Shown: positions 1 to 9,214, numbered from the stretch's first letter. The stretch is 64,000 nucleotides of DNA from Nocardia uniformis NBRC 13702 (GCF_001613345.1 NZ_BDCE01000090.1:19379-83378), one strand, 5' to 3'. The notes: generated from the sequence alone by a model not told the origin. Made by a program: numbers and translations.

Positions 1-1014
1 CAGACCGATGTGGACCGCATTGCCCGGCTGGGCCGGAAGTCGCTGGTATTCACCGACAATCCGGATCACGCACGGTTGCGCGGGCTGGTGAATCGAGTCT
101 TCACCGCGGCCGCGGTGGATGGGCTGCGGCCGGTGGCCACCGAGCTCACCGCTCGATGGATCGCCCGGGCGCGGAACGACTGCGAGATGGATGTGATCGC
201 CGACCTCGCTGCCCCACTGCCGGTTTCGGTGCTCTGCGAATGGATGGCATTGCCCGCCGCATTACGCGAGCAAGTCAGACCGTGGACGCACGATATTCGA
301 TTCCTGCTGGAGCCCGGCCTGATGCAGGAGGCCGATTTCATCCGGGTGCGCGAGGTCGTCGAGGAATTCGCGGCCGCGCTCACCGAGGTGTTGGAGCAGC
401 GGCGGCGCGAGCCGGGCGACGACCTGATCAGCCGCCTGCTCGCCGCTCGGACCGCCGGCGGGGATGCGCTCAGCGAGGAGGAACTGGTCTTCGTCTGCAT
501 CATGTCCTTCGTCGCGGGCAATGAGACCACCACATCGCTGATAGGCAATGGCGTGCTGGCGCTCATTCGACATCCGGAGCAGGCGCACGCACTACGCCAC
601 GGTCACGTGACGGTGAAAGCCGCTGTGACGGAGGCACTCCGATACGATGCTCCGCTGCAGCTGACCAAACGGGTCGCCACCCGCGATGTGGAGGTCGGCG
701 GTCAGCGCATCCGCGCGGGTGATCAGGTGCTGGTATGCCTGGGCGCGGCGAACCGCGATCCCGAGGTATTCGAGCGGCCGGACGAATTCGACCTGGTGCG
801 TGGGGGCCTCGGCCATCTCGCGTTCGGCCACGGTCTGCACGGCTGCCTCGGCGGGCAGCTCGCCGAATTGCTGGCGGAGGTCGCCTTCGTGCAATTGCGT
901 GAACTCGAGCTGACACCGCTGACCGACGAATTCGAATGGCAGGATCACAGTTTCATCGTGCGCGGACTCGCACACCTACCGGCGGCGGTCCGCGGTGCGC
1001 AGGGCGCACGGTAG
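1..1014 (+). CDS. Cytochrome P450, 5'-truncated by window edge
   Basis: Haem-thiolate monooxygenase lacking its N-terminus: the frame is open to base 1, and about 70-80 residues of a normal bacterial P450 of roughly 400 residues are missing. The GTG at base 10 is probably internal. Visible landmarks are the I-helix oxygen-binding motif AGNETTTS, the K-helix ExxR in EALRYDAP, and the haem-binding loop FGHGLHGCLGG with the axial Cys near base 844. It lies 9 bp before a fatty acyl-AMP ligase and a thioesterase on the same strand, so a lipid or polyketide-like acyl substrate is plausible (inference). The substrate cannot be read from sequence. Redox partners are not encoded nearby. Confidence 0.93.
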   Translation, partial: QTDVDRIARLGRKSLVFTDNPDHARLRGLVNRVFTAAAVDGLRPVATELTARWIARARNDCEMDVIADLAAPLPVSVLCEWMALPAALREQVRPWTHDIRFLLEPGLMQEADFIRVREVVEEFAAALTEVLEQRRREPGDDLISRLLAARTAGGDALSEEELVFVCIMSFVAGNETTTSLIGNGVLALIRHPEQAHALRHGHVTVKAAVTEALRYDAPLQLTKRVATRDVEVGGQRIRAGDQVLVCLGAANRDPEVFERPDEFDLVRGGLGHLAFGHGLHGCLGGQLAELLAEVAFVQLRELELTPLTDEFEWQDHSFIVRGLAHLPAAVRGAQGAR

Positions 1015-1023
1015 GGAACCGAT

Positions 1024-2724
1024 ATGCCGCAAACGACTTTGCTTCCGGAGATCCTGCGGCAGCGCGCCGCCACCGAACCGGACCGCACCGCCTACATCTT
1101 CCTCGACGACCACGGCGCGGAGACCGCCGTACTCAGCTATGGCGAACTGCACGCCCGGGCGCTCGCCGTGGCCGCAGAACTCGGATCGCGATGCGCGCCG
1201 GGCGATCGCGCGCTGCTGGTGTTTCCGCAGTGCCCGGAGTTCATTGTCGCCTACTTCGGTTGCCTGTACGCCGGGATGCTCGCGGTGCCGTTGAATCCGC
1301 CGCGCCGCAACCAGATTAAAGATGCCACCCGGTCCATCGTGCGGGATTGCGACCCCGCGGCGGTACTGAGCCTCGAGCTGTTCGTGGAGCCGTTATCGGC
1401 GGCATTGGACCAGCTGTGCCCAGGTGCGCACTGGCTGGCTGTCGATCGGATGTCCACGCCCGCGGCGGGATTCGAACCGGTGCGAAGTTCCGCCGCCGAC
1501 GTGGCGTTCCTGCAATACACTTCGGGCTCCACCGCCGCGCCCAAGGGCGTCATGGTTACCCATGGAAATCTGGTGGCAAATCAGGAGATGATTCGCCGGG
1601 GCTTCGGTCACAACCGCGAGTCCACCGTGGTGGGCTGGGCTCCCTTCTTTCATGATCAGGGCCTGATCGGCAATGTGCTGCAACCGCTTTATGTCGGCGC
1701 GACCAGCGTGCTCATGTCGCCGTCCGCGTTCATTCGCCGCCCACTGCTGTGGCTGTCGGCGATCTCCCGGTATCGCGCGCACACCAGCGGTGGCCCCAAT
1801 TTCGCTTTCGACGCCTGCACCGCCCGCGGCGCCGCCGCAGCGGATCTCGATCTGGATCTGAGCAGCTGGCGGGTGGCGTTCAACGGTGCCGAACCGATTC
1901 GAGCGGATACGCTGCGCCGTTTCGCGGAAGCCTTCGCCCCGTACGGATTCCAGCCCGGGGCGTGGTATCCCTGTTACGGGCTGGCCGAGGCGACACTGCT
2001 GGTCACGGGGAGCACACCGGGCGAGGGACCGCGATTTCTCGAGGTGGACACGGCGGCCCTGCGGGAGCGCCGGTATGTGCGGCCCATCGGGGAGCGGGCC
2101 AAAACCCTGGTGTCTTCGGGGCGGGTCCTGGCGGACGAGGACGTCCGGATCGTCCACCCCGACTCCGGCGACCCAGCTCCGCCGGATCGAGTTGGCGAGA
2201 TCTGGGTATCGGGTGGCCATATCGCCTCGGGATATTGGCACAACCCCGCCGCCACCGCGCACACCTTCGGTATCGAGGGGCGCTACCTGCGCACCGGTGA
2301 CCTCGGCATGCTGGTGGACGGGGAACTCTATGTGGTGGGCCGCACTAAGGACATGATCATCATTCGCGGCCGCAACTTCTACCCCCAGGACCTGGAGCAG
2401 ACCGCGCAGTCCGCGCATCCGGTCCTGCAGTCAGGTGCGTGTGCGGCATTCGCCGTGCCCGGGCGCGACGGTGAGCAACTGGTGATGGTGCACGAGCTCC
2501 GGCACGCCGACGCCGCGGATACTGCAGATCTGACCGCCGCGATCAAGGCAGCCATCATCGCCGAACACGAAATCGCCCCGGCCGCCGTCATACTCACCGC
2601 ACCCGGTCAGGTGCAACGCACCAGCAGCGGCAAGATCATGCGAACCGCCGCCCGAACCCGCTATCTCGCAAACCAATTCGTGCTGTGGACGCCACAGGAA
2701 CTCACCGAGACGCACAGGAGCTGA
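1024..2724 (+). CDS. Fatty acyl-AMP ligase (FAAL/FadD32-like)
   Basis: ANL-superfamily adenylating enzyme of 566 residues, the usual FAAL size. The P-loop-like motif YTSGSTAAPKG and the C-terminal hinge LRTGDLG followed by GRTKDMIIIRGRNFYPQDLE are typical of FAALs, which activate fatty acids as acyl-adenylates and pass them to an acyl carrier protein or PKS rather than to CoA. It is preceded by a P450 (9 bp gap) and followed after 2 bp by a hotdog thioesterase, so the three are probably co-transcribed. No ACP or PKS is in view; one may lie upstream of the window. A classical acyl-CoA ligase is less likely given the GRNFYPQDLE signature. Confidence 0.9.
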   Translation: MPQTTLLPEILRQRAATEPDRTAYIFLDDHGAETAVLSYGELHARALAVAAELGSRCAPGDRALLVFPQCPEFIVAYFGCLYAGMLAVPLNPPRRNQIKDATRSIVRDCDPAAVLSLELFVEPLSAALDQLCPGAHWLAVDRMSTPAAGFEPVRSSAADVAFLQYTSGSTAAPKGVMVTHGNLVANQEMIRRGFGHNRESTVVGWAPFFHDQGLIGNVLQPLYVGATSVLMSPSAFIRRPLLWLSAISRYRAHTSGGPNFAFDACTARGAAAADLDLDLSSWRVAFNGAEPIRADTLRRFAEAFAPYGFQPGAWYPCYGLAEATLLVTGSTPGEGPRFLEVDTAALRERRYVRPIGERAKTLVSSGRVLADEDVRIVHPDSGDPAPPDRVGEIWVSGGHIASGYWHNPAATAHTFGIEGRYLRTGDLGMLVDGELYVVGRTKDMIIIRGRNFYPQDLEQTAQSAHPVLQSGACAAFAVPGRDGEQLVMVHELRHADAADTADLTAAIKAAIIAEHEIAPAAVILTAPGQVQRTSSGKIMRTAARTRYLANQFVLWTPQELTETHRS

Positions 2725-2726
2725 AC

Positions 2727-3167
2727 ATGCAGAACTGGCAGACACCGAACCCGGATTTCGCACAGGTCGTCCCCGCCGTAGTACTCACCATGCCCGCCGC
2801 CCAGCACCTGGGCTTCGAATTCGCCCGTGTAGCTCCCGGCGAAGTCGACATCCGCCAGCCGTACCGCCCCGAACTCACCCAGCACAACGGCTACTTCCAA
2901 GGCGGCGTACTCGGCTCCCTCGCCGACTTCGCCGCCGGCTCCGCCGCAGGCACCCTCCTCCGGCCAGGTTGGGTCAATATGACCATCGACTACACGGTAA
3001 AGATTCTCGCCCCCGCCAAGGGCACCCACGTTCTGGCTCGCGGCCGAGTACTCAAGCCGGGCGCCCTCATCACGATCGCCGCCGCCGACATCTTCTCCAT
3101 CGACGACGACACCGAAACTCTCTGCGCCACTGCCCTTGTCACCATGCGCAACGTGGAGCTGGGCTGA
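2727..3167 (+). CDS. PaaI-type hotdog-fold thioesterase
   Basis: 146-residue single-domain hotdog protein. The central stretch HNGYFQGGVLGSLADFAAG corresponds to the PaaI-family catalytic helix region, where an Asp/Asn or Glu of this segment activates water to hydrolyse acyl thioesters. The ATG at 2727 is preferred over an upstream in-frame GTG because AGGAG lies 6 bp before it and because it starts just after the acyl-AMP ligase stop codon. As last gene of the P450-FAAL-thioesterase unit it may release or proofread the acyl product (inference). The substrate is not predictable. Confidence 0.86.
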   Translation: MQNWQTPNPDFAQVVPAVVLTMPAAQHLGFEFARVAPGEVDIRQPYRPELTQHNGYFQGGVLGSLADFAAGSAAGTLLRPGWVNMTIDYTVKILAPAKGTHVLARGRVLKPGALITIAAADIFSIDDDTETLCATALVTMRNVELG

Positions 3168-3181
3168 TCAAACGCCTCCTC

Positions 3182-3207
3182 CGCCCGCAGCGATAACGAA
3201 GCGGGCG
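3182..3207. terminator. Hairpin between convergent genes
   Basis: A 7-bp GC-only stem (CGCCCGC/GCGGGCG) with a 12-nt loop lies between the thioesterase and the convergent YbjQ gene. There is no T-tract, so it is at best a weak intrinsic terminator. Confidence 0.4.
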
Positions 3208-3289
3208 TAAGCGATTCCATCGCCAATACCAGCGCGCGTGACTCGGCCTGGTCACTCAGCGGGGAGTTCCGCGATTTCAGGCTTCGAAA

Positions 3290-3730
3290 TCAGCCCTGGG
3301 CGGGTTTGGTGCGGACAGCGGTGCCGTACGCGGCCACCTCGCTCATGGTGCCCGCGATCTCATTGCAGTCGAAACGCATCGCGACAATCGCATTCGCACC
3401 AAAGGCCATGGCGTGCTGGCACATCCGCATAATCGCCTCGTGGCGCGATTGATAGAGCAGCTGCGTGTACTCCGGAATCTCGCCGCCGCCGAGCGATCGG
3501 AAGCTCGCACCGATATTCGTACCGATACTGCGGCTGCGCACGGTCAACCCAGCGACCTCCCCGAACACCTGAACAATCTCCTGACCGGGAATATCGTTCA
3601 TGGTGGACACCAGGATCGGAAACTGCGGACCCGGCGGCGGTTGTGGACCCTGCGGCGGTTGCTGCGCGTAGGGCTGCTGCGGGAATTGCTGCGGCTGCGA
3701 TTGGTGCGGGAATGGCTGCTGTGGCGGCAT
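3290..3730 (-). CDS. YbjQ/UPF0145 family protein with Gln/Pro-rich N-terminus
   Basis: About 146 residues. The N-terminal 40 or so are a low-complexity Pro/Gln tail (repeats of PQQP type). The rest is a YbjQ-like domain: ILVSTMNDIPG at its start, then SRSIGTNIGASFRSLGGGE, RHEAIMRMCQHAMAFGANAIVAMRFD, and an AAYGTAV end. YbjQ domains form pentameric folds often annotated as heavy-metal-binding; the biochemical role is unsettled. The start is uncertain: ATG at 3730 gives the cleanest domain start, GTG at 3742 is an alternative, and neither has a strong ribosome-binding site. It is convergent with the lipid cassette and apparently monocistronic. Confidence 0.8.
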   Translation of the reverse strand: MPPQQPFPHQSQPQQFPQQPYAQQPPQGPQPPPGPQFPILVSTMNDIPGQEIVQVFGEVAGLTVRSRSIGTNIGASFRSLGGGEIPEYTQLLYQSRHEAIMRMCQHAMAFGANAIVAMRFDCNEIAGTMSEVAAYGTAVRTKPAQG

Positions 3731-4088
3731 CGGATAACTCACAGCTGCGGAGCGTACGGCGTCGGCGTCGCCGACGTACACCCATCCCCGACTGACGTCG
3801 GCGATCATCCGTAACCGCGCCACCACTGCTCCTTCGGCTCTGGTCGACCACTGTCGGCACAAATCACGCGGTCAGTTTCGACCAGATCAGCGCATTTCGA
3901 CCCCGGCGATAGTCAACGCCAATTGGTCGTATCAAGCCGCCACCACGGCCGTGCGGTCCGGCCGCCCTTCGGTGAAGGTGGTGTCGAGACGATCTGGTTT
4001 CAATGATTCCGAGGGGCGGATATGGCCGAGTTGGCCAGCACTCCGTCCTCGGTGATCGAGGCGATGACTGAAATCTGATGAGGGATAT

Positions 4089-4757
4089 ATGAATAGCAAT
4101 TGTGCTGTCGGCCGCGGAGCTCGGACCGTCGGCGTGGGTGCCGCCACGGCCGTGGCATTCGGCCTGTTCTCACCCGGCGCGGCCCATGCCGACACCTTCG
4201 TGCCGCTACCCGACGGTGAGAAGTCCGCACCCGGCGTCACACTGACGCGTACCGCGGAGAGCGCGCTGGTGTCGCCGTCGCTGGCGGCCAATGGTGCCGG
4301 TCGGTCCGTGTGGGTGTCGGGGACGGTCACCGCGAATGTGACCGCGACCCCGGAGGGCGACCTCGGTCCGTACACCGATCCGAATAACAAGCCTGGAACG
4401 AACAATTCGTCGACACACGGTGCCTCGCAGGTCAATACCGGCTATATCGTCGGCTGCCAGGTCAGCATCGCCGACAATGCCATCTCCGCCGGCATCTCAG
4501 GCGGAGTCAGTACCGGTGGGGTGTCGGCCGGTGGTTCCGTCGGGCTGAAACTCGGTCCCGGTGACGTGAAGTTCGTTGCGATCGATTTCATGGACATTAT
4601 GAAGCCCGGGGTGGTTTCGCTGGAGTACCAGGACGTCGAGATGCAGATCCAGGGCTGCGCGGGGTACGCCCAGGCGCGGTCCTACAGCGTCGTCGAGATT
4701 ATCGGCGACCACTATTCCAAAACCACCCTGTACGGGGCGCCGTTCAGCATCGGCTGA
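4089..4757 (+). CDS. MspA family porin (first of tandem pair)
   Basis: 222 residues with a Sec signal peptide (hydrophobic core near residues 15-30, cleavage probably after AHA) followed by the characteristic mature start DTFVPLPDG. The Gly/Ser-rich loop region (AGISGGVSTGGVSAGG) and the C-terminal GCAGYAQARSYS block match MspA-type mycobacterial/nocardial outer-membrane porins, which form octameric channels through the mycolic-acid layer. The ATG at 4089 follows GAGGGA at a good distance. A paralogue follows 85 bp downstream. It is longer between strands than classical MspA (insert around residues 85-115 rich in Asn/Pro). Channel selectivity is not predictable. Confidence 0.88.
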   Translation: MNSNCAVGRGARTVGVGAATAVAFGLFSPGAAHADTFVPLPDGEKSAPGVTLTRTAESALVSPSLAANGAGRSVWVSGTVTANVTATPEGDLGPYTDPNNKPGTNNSSTHGASQVNTGYIVGCQVSIADNAISAGISGGVSTGGVSAGGSVGLKLGPGDVKFVAIDFMDIMKPGVVSLEYQDVEMQIQGCAGYAQARSYSVVEIIGDHYSKTTLYGAPFSIG

Positions 4758-4842
4758 GACGACATTTCTCGCGCATTCTCCGCTCTCGAGTTCCACCTCG
4801 TGCCGCGCTGACGCGCGGGCGAAATACTGAAGGAAATCTTCC

Positions 4843-5502
4843 GTGATCAATCGCAAAGTTTCGCCGTGGCTGGCCGGTTTCGGCACCGCGGCAACAACAC
4901 TGGGTCTGCTGTCAGCGGCGCCCGCGCAGGCCGATACTTTCGTGCCATTGCCGGGTGGCGAGATCAGCCGCACCCTCACCGACGGTACCGTCGTGACAGT
5001 CCGGCTGGTGAGTGAGTCGGCCACCATCAGCCCGTCCATGGGCTCGACTCCGGTGCACCGCAATGCCTGGGTGTCGGGCCGCGCCGAGGCGCGGGTGTCG
5101 GGTTCGGTGCAGAAGGGTGAGATCCAGCCCGGGTACGTGGTGGGCTGCCAGGTCAATATCTCCGGCGGCGGCGTCAATGGTGGGGCGTCAGGCAAGTCCG
5201 ACTGGGAGGGCAACGCCTCCGGGGGCCTCACCAGCGGCGCGAACCTGAGCCTCGGTCCGGGACAGGCGACGTCGTTTGTCATCCTCGACCGGGAAGTGGC
5301 CAATAGGTTCGGCGAGGAGGCGCACAGTCCGCGCAATCCATTCAAAGGCACCGACGGCAGTGTGACCTGGTCCGATTCCACGATCGGCCTCACCGGCTGC
5401 GGCGGATACGCGCAAGCCCGCGCGTTCGTCAAGGTCAAGGTACAGACCGAGACCGTCAAAACCACGGTGACCCTGTGGGGCCAGCCCTTCAGCCTGGGCT
5501 GA
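4843..5502 (+). CDS. MspA family porin (second of tandem pair)
   Basis: 219 residues starting at GTG (AAGGAAAT upstream). Signal peptide with a probable AQA/DTF cleavage, then DTFVPLPGGE, the WVSGRAEARVSG strand, GYVVGCQVNISGGG and a C-terminal GCGGYAQARAF block. It clearly duplicates the preceding porin, but the middle differs. MspA-type porins carry small hydrophilic solutes across the outer membrane of mycolate bacteria. The pair may be one transcription unit; a strong hairpin follows. Confidence 0.88.
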   Translation: MINRKVSPWLAGFGTAATTLGLLSAAPAQADTFVPLPGGEISRTLTDGTVVTVRLVSESATISPSMGSTPVHRNAWVSGRAEARVSGSVQKGEIQPGYVVGCQVNISGGGVNGGASGKSDWEGNASGGLTSGANLSLGPGQATSFVILDREVANRFGEEAHSPRNPFKGTDGSVTWSDSTIGLTGCGGYAQARAFVKVKVQTETVKTTVTLWGQPFSLG

Positions 5503-5557
5503 CCTCCGAACCCCACCCCCTGATATCAGCCACGACGATCGGTGGGACCCGACCGTC

Positions 5558-5591
5558 GGTGGGACCCGACCGTTTCCCAACGGGTCCCACC
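5558..5591. terminator. 11-bp perfect hairpin between mspA pair and E2 gene
   Basis: GGTGGGACCCG at 5558-5568 pairs perfectly with CGGGTCCCACC at 5581-5591 across a 12-nt loop. A second copy of the left arm (5541-5551) lies directly upstream and could pair alternatively. It sits between convergent genes, consistent with a bidirectional terminator, but no T-tract follows on either strand. Confidence 0.6.
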
Positions 5592-5765
5592 ACCACGGAC
5601 ATAGCCTCGACGTTTCCGCTGCTCGCGAGGTGTCGCACCTGCTCAGCGGTAGTAGATGCGCCCCAACTGGGGCGTATTCGACGCTCTGAGGTGACTGAAG
5701 TACGTGCGCGGTCTCGGAGCCGCACCAGCACCCAATCTGTGCGGTCTGGCCCTCCTACCTATGGT

Positions 5766-7067
5766 CTACGTGAGGATCCGTAGGGGGTGTTCCAGCAGCT
5801 CCTTCAGCTGTGCCAGGAACTTGGCCGCCACCGCTCCATCGATGGCGCGGTGATCGGCGGACATGGTGACGCGCAGGATCTTTCGGCTTACCACCTGACC
5901 GTCTTGCAATCGCAGTTCGTCGGTGGCCGCGCCGACGGCGAGGATCGCGGCTTCCGGCGGGTTGATGACGGCCGTGAAGTGTTCGATGCCGAACATGCCC
6001 AGGTTGGAGATGGTGAAGGTGCCGCCGCTCATTTCGTCGGCGCGCAGTTTGCGGTCGCGGGCGCGTTCGGCCTTGTCGCGAATTTCGGCGGCGATGGCGG
6101 AGACGCTCTTGCGGTCGGCGTCGCGGAGTACCGGGACCAGCAGCCCGGACGGGGTGGCGACCGCGATGCCGAGGTGAATGCCGTTGTGCTGGAGCAGTTT
6201 GTCTCCGGCGAAGGACACGTTCACCGTCGGGTTCGCTCGCAGGGCTACAGCGACAGCCTTGACCAGCAGGTCGTTGACGCTGACCTTGCCGGTACCGGAT
6301 TCGGCGAGCGTGGCGTTCACCTGGGCGCGGAAACCGAACAGGTCGGTCACGTCGATGGCGCTGGTCAGGTAGATGTGCGGAGCCTGCTGCTTGCTCTCGG
6401 TCAGCCTGCCCGCCGAGACTCGCTGAATATTCGTCAGCGGAACTTCCTCGTAGTCACCCGAAGCCGGTGTCGGAGAGAGGAATCCGGCCGATACTTCTAC
6501 CTGCGGGGCAGCTGGTGCCGAGTCCGCTGCGGCGAGTTCGGTCGCCGCGTGAGCGGATTCGACATCCTGCTTGGTTACCCGGCCGCCAGGACCGGTGCCG
6601 ACCACGGTGGTGTAGTCGACGCCGAGCTCCCGCGCGATCTTGCGAGCCAGCGGCGACGACCGCTTTCGCTCGCCGGAATCGGCGGGTGCTGAACTCGCAG
6701 CGGGTGTGGGAGCCGCAGGGGCCCTCGAAGCTCCGGCCGAAACGGTGGCAGCGCTTGCGTTCGCCGTATCGCCGTTGCTGATGTTCGAGGCAACGGGCTG
6801 CACCGAGCCGTTCGCCGCCGCGGCCGATCCGCTACCGTCGCCGACAATGGCGATCGGCTCGCCGATCGGCACTCGGGTACCTGCCTCGACGATGATCTGT
6901 TCGAGCACCCCGTCGTCATAGGCCTCGAGCTCCATGAGCGCCTTATCGGTTTCGATCTCGGCGACGACCTCTCCCCGCGCGACCTGGTCGCCCACCTTCT
7001 TGAGCCAGGCCGAGACAACGCCGTCCTCCATGGTGTCGGAGAGCCGGGGCATGGTGATTTCAGGCAT
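5766..7067 (-). CDS. 2-oxoacid dehydrogenase E2 (dihydrolipoyl acyltransferase)
   Basis: 433-residue E2 with a single N-terminal lipoyl domain (lipoyl Lys42 in ETDKAL), an Ala/Ser/Pro-rich linker, a peripheral-subunit-binding domain near residues 140-175 (SPLARKIARELGVDY...GPGGRVTKQDV) and a C-terminal catalytic domain with the active-site DHRAIDG. It transfers the acyl group from E1-bound TPP to CoA. The ATG at 7067 with GGAG upstream is chosen over an upstream start, since MPEITMPRLSD is the canonical lipoyl-domain start. Last gene of the Lpd-E1-E1-E2 operon, 16 bp after E1 beta. Pyruvate is the likeliest substrate; acetoin or branched-chain acids are not excluded. Confidence 0.9.
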   Translation of the reverse strand: MPEITMPRLSDTMEDGVVSAWLKKVGDQVARGEVVAEIETDKALMELEAYDDGVLEQIIVEAGTRVPIGEPIAIVGDGSGSAAAANGSVQPVASNISNGDTANASAATVSAGASRAPAAPTPAASSAPADSGERKRSSPLARKIARELGVDYTTVVGTGPGGRVTKQDVESAHAATELAAADSAPAAPQVEVSAGFLSPTPASGDYEEVPLTNIQRVSAGRLTESKQQAPHIYLTSAIDVTDLFGFRAQVNATLAESGTGKVSVNDLLVKAVAVALRANPTVNVSFAGDKLLQHNGIHLGIAVATPSGLLVPVLRDADRKSVSAIAAEIRDKAERARDRKLRADEMSGGTFTISNLGMFGIEHFTAVINPPEAAILAVGAATDELRLQDGQVVSRKILRVTMSADHRAIDGAVAAKFLAQLKELLEHPLRILT

Positions 7068-7083
7068 TTCGTATACTCCGGTC

Positions 7084-8076
7084 TCAGCGTCGCTTGCCCA
7101 CGGCCGCAAGGGTTTCCAGCGCGGCTGTATAGAGCGAGTCGACGGACGGCAGGGCCAGCTTCTCCAGGGGCTTGGCGTAGGGCAGCGGCACCTCCGCCAT
7201 GGCCACGCGGCGTACCGGCGCGTCCAGGTAGTCGAACGCGCCGTCGGAGATGGACGCCGCCACCTCCGCGCCGATGCCGTAGGTGAGCCAGTCGTCCTCG
7301 CCGATCACGGCGCAACCGGTCTTCTTCACCGACCGCACCAGGGTGTCGCGGTCCAGCGGCCGCAGGCTGCGCAGATCGATCACCTCGGCCGAAATACCCT
7401 CGGCGGCCAGCTTTTCGGCGACCTGGGTACAGATCGTCGCCATGCGGGAGTATCCGACCAGGGTGATATCGGCACCTTCGCGGGTGACCGCGGCCTTGCC
7501 GATCTCGATGGCCGGAAGGTCCTCGGGCACTTCGCCCTTGGTGTTGTAGAGCGACAGGTTCTCCAGGAACAGCACCGGATCGTCGTCTTCGATCGCGGCC
7601 TTGAGCAGCGCGCGAGCATCGGCGGGCGTGCTGGGCGCGACCACCTTCAGGCCGGGGACGAACGCGTAGTACAGCTCGATATTCTGCGAGTGGGTCGCAC
7701 CCAACTGCTGGCCGCCGCCGCCCGGGGTGCGGATGACCATCGGCACGCTGGTCTGTCCGCCGAACATGCCGTAGATCTTGGCGGCGTGATTGACGATCTG
7801 ATCCAGCGCCAGTAGGGAGAAGTTGATCGTCATGATCTCGACCACGGGGCGTAGACCCAACATGGCCGCGCCGATGGCGGCACCGACGAATCCCTCTTCG
7901 GCAATGGGGGTGTCGCGCACCCGTTTCTCACCGAATTCGTCGAGCAGCCCGGCGGTGATCTTGTAGGAGCCCTCGAATATGCCGATTTCCTCCCCGATCA
8001 GAAGGATGTCGTCATCACGCCGCATCTCCTCGCGGAGGGTTTCGCGCAGCGCTTCGCGATAGGTCATGACAGCCAC
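7084..8076 (-). CDS. 2-oxoacid dehydrogenase E1 component, beta subunit
   Basis: 330 residues, the standard length. The N-terminus MTYREALRETLREEMRRD, the GEEIGIFEGSYKIT segment, the GGGGQQLGATHSQ loop (His near the active site) and the C-terminal EVIDLRSLRPLD block are hallmarks of pyruvate/acetoin/branched-chain E1 beta subunits. E1 beta pairs with E1 alpha in an alpha2-beta2 TPP enzyme that decarboxylates a 2-oxoacid and acylates the E2 lipoyl arm. The GTG at 8076 is preferred to the ATG at 8067 because GAGGA lies 7 bp before it; it begins 10 bp after the E1 alpha stop. Confidence 0.91.
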   Translation of the reverse strand: MAVMTYREALRETLREEMRRDDDILLIGEEIGIFEGSYKITAGLLDEFGEKRVRDTPIAEEGFVGAAIGAAMLGLRPVVEIMTINFSLLALDQIVNHAAKIYGMFGGQTSVPMVIRTPGGGGQQLGATHSQNIELYYAFVPGLKVVAPSTPADARALLKAAIEDDDPVLFLENLSLYNTKGEVPEDLPAIEIGKAAVTREGADITLVGYSRMATICTQVAEKLAAEGISAEVIDLRSLRPLDRDTLVRSVKKTGCAVIGEDDWLTYGIGAEVAASISDGAFDYLDAPVRRVAMAEVPLPYAKPLEKLALPSVDSLYTAALETLAAVGKRR

Positions 8077-8086
8077 GGTGATGTCC

Positions 8087-9214
8087 TCAGTGGGTGAAGA
8101 GCGGATCGGCGGGCAGGCGGCGGGAATCGCCCGCGACCGGCGTCGCGTAGTTGAAGTCGAACAGGCTCGAGGGTTCGGGATGCGGGCTGGCATCCGCGAA
8201 TTCGACGGCGGCGGCGACCTCGGAGGCCACATCCTTGTCGATGTCGGCGGCCGAATCCTCGTTCAGCACACCGGCCTCCAGCAGGGCGGTATGCCAGCGC
8301 ACGATCGGATCGTTCTCACGGGCGACCGAAACCGCCTCACTGGTGCGGTATTTCGCCGGATCCACCACGGAGTGACCCTTGAGCCGGTAGCTGACCGCCT
8401 CCAGCAGCGCGGGCCGACCCTCGCGCCGGGCGGTCTCGATGAGTTCGCTCGCCATATCGCGCACGGCCAGCACATCGGTGCCGTCGACCCGTTCCCCGCG
8501 CATGCGGTAGGAGGAGGCGCGCTTCCACAGATCCGGTTCGGCGGAGGACTTTTCGACCGTCGTTCCCATGCCGGTCTGGTTGTTGATCACCAGGAATACG
8601 ATCGGCAGGTTCCACAGCGCGGCGATATTCAGCGATTCGTGGAAAGCGCCGATATTGGTGGTGCCCTCCCCCATCTGGCAGATCACCACCTCGTCACCGC
8701 CGCGGTAGTCGATGGCCAGTGCCGCACCGACCGCGAGGGGAACCTGCCCACCGACAATGGCGTATCCGCCGAGCATGCGAGTCGCGGTGTCGTACATGTG
8801 CATCGAGCCGCCCCAGCCCTTGGAGGTGCCCGTGGAGCGTCCGTACAGTTCGGCCATGACGCGGCCGGGCTCGATACCCTTGGCGAGCGCGTAGCCGTGT
8901 TCGCGGTAGTTGGTGAACAGGTAGTCGGTGGGTCGCATGGCCGCGCCCATGCCGATGACGGTCGCCTCCTCGCCGAGGTTGAGGTGGCAGTAGCCGCCGA
9001 TCTTGGCCTGCTGGTAGCTCTGCGCGGTCCGCTCCTCGAAGCGGCGCACGAACAGCATGTCGCGGTACAGGCCGCGCAGGGTGTCGGGATCTTCCGCGGC
9101 GATCCGGGTTTCGATGGAGTCGGCAGCGATCGGGTCGCTGCCCGGGGTCTCGATGGTCCGGGCCGGGCGTGTCGCCTTGCGGGCGGACTTGCGGGGTGCG
9201 GTGCTGGTGGTCAC
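8087..9214 (-). CDS. 2-oxoacid dehydrogenase E1 component, alpha subunit
   Basis: 375 residues with TPP-binding features: GGSMHMYD, GEGTTNIGAFHESLN (the GDG-type Mg-TPP motif, here GEG) ending in NNQTGMGT. GGYCHLNLGEEA and the TGTSKGWGGSMH loop resemble pyruvate- or acetoin-type E1 alpha more than the BkdA branched-chain type (family inference). The GTG at 9214 has GAGGAG 7 bp upstream; a longer TTG start is less likely. The GEG in place of the usual GDG is conservative but worth noting. Many actinobacteria use the homodimeric AceE, so this heterotetrameric E1 may be a second, specialised complex. Confidence 0.91.
   Translation of the reverse strand: MTTSTAPRKSARKATRPARTIETPGSDPIAADSIETRIAAEDPDTLRGLYRDMLFVRRFEERTAQSYQQAKIGGYCHLNLGEEATVIGMGAAMRPTDYLFTNYREHGYALAKGIEPGRVMAELYGRSTGTSKGWGGSMHMYDTATRMLGGYAIVGGQVPLAVGAALAIDYRGGDEVVICQMGEGTTNIGAFHESLNIAALWNLPIVFLVINNQTGMGTTVEKSSAEPDLWKRASSYRMRGERVDGTDVLAVRDMASELIETARREGRPALLEAVSYRLKGHSVVDPAKYRTSEAVSVARENDPIVRWHTALLEAGVLNEDSAADIDKDVASEVAAAVEFADASPHPEPSSLFDFNYATPVAGDSRRLPADPLFTH

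Noticed and set aside
4497..5516. 339-codon minus-strand open frame over the second porin
   Set aside because: The plus strand has a signal peptide and MspA hallmarks; the antisense frame has none.
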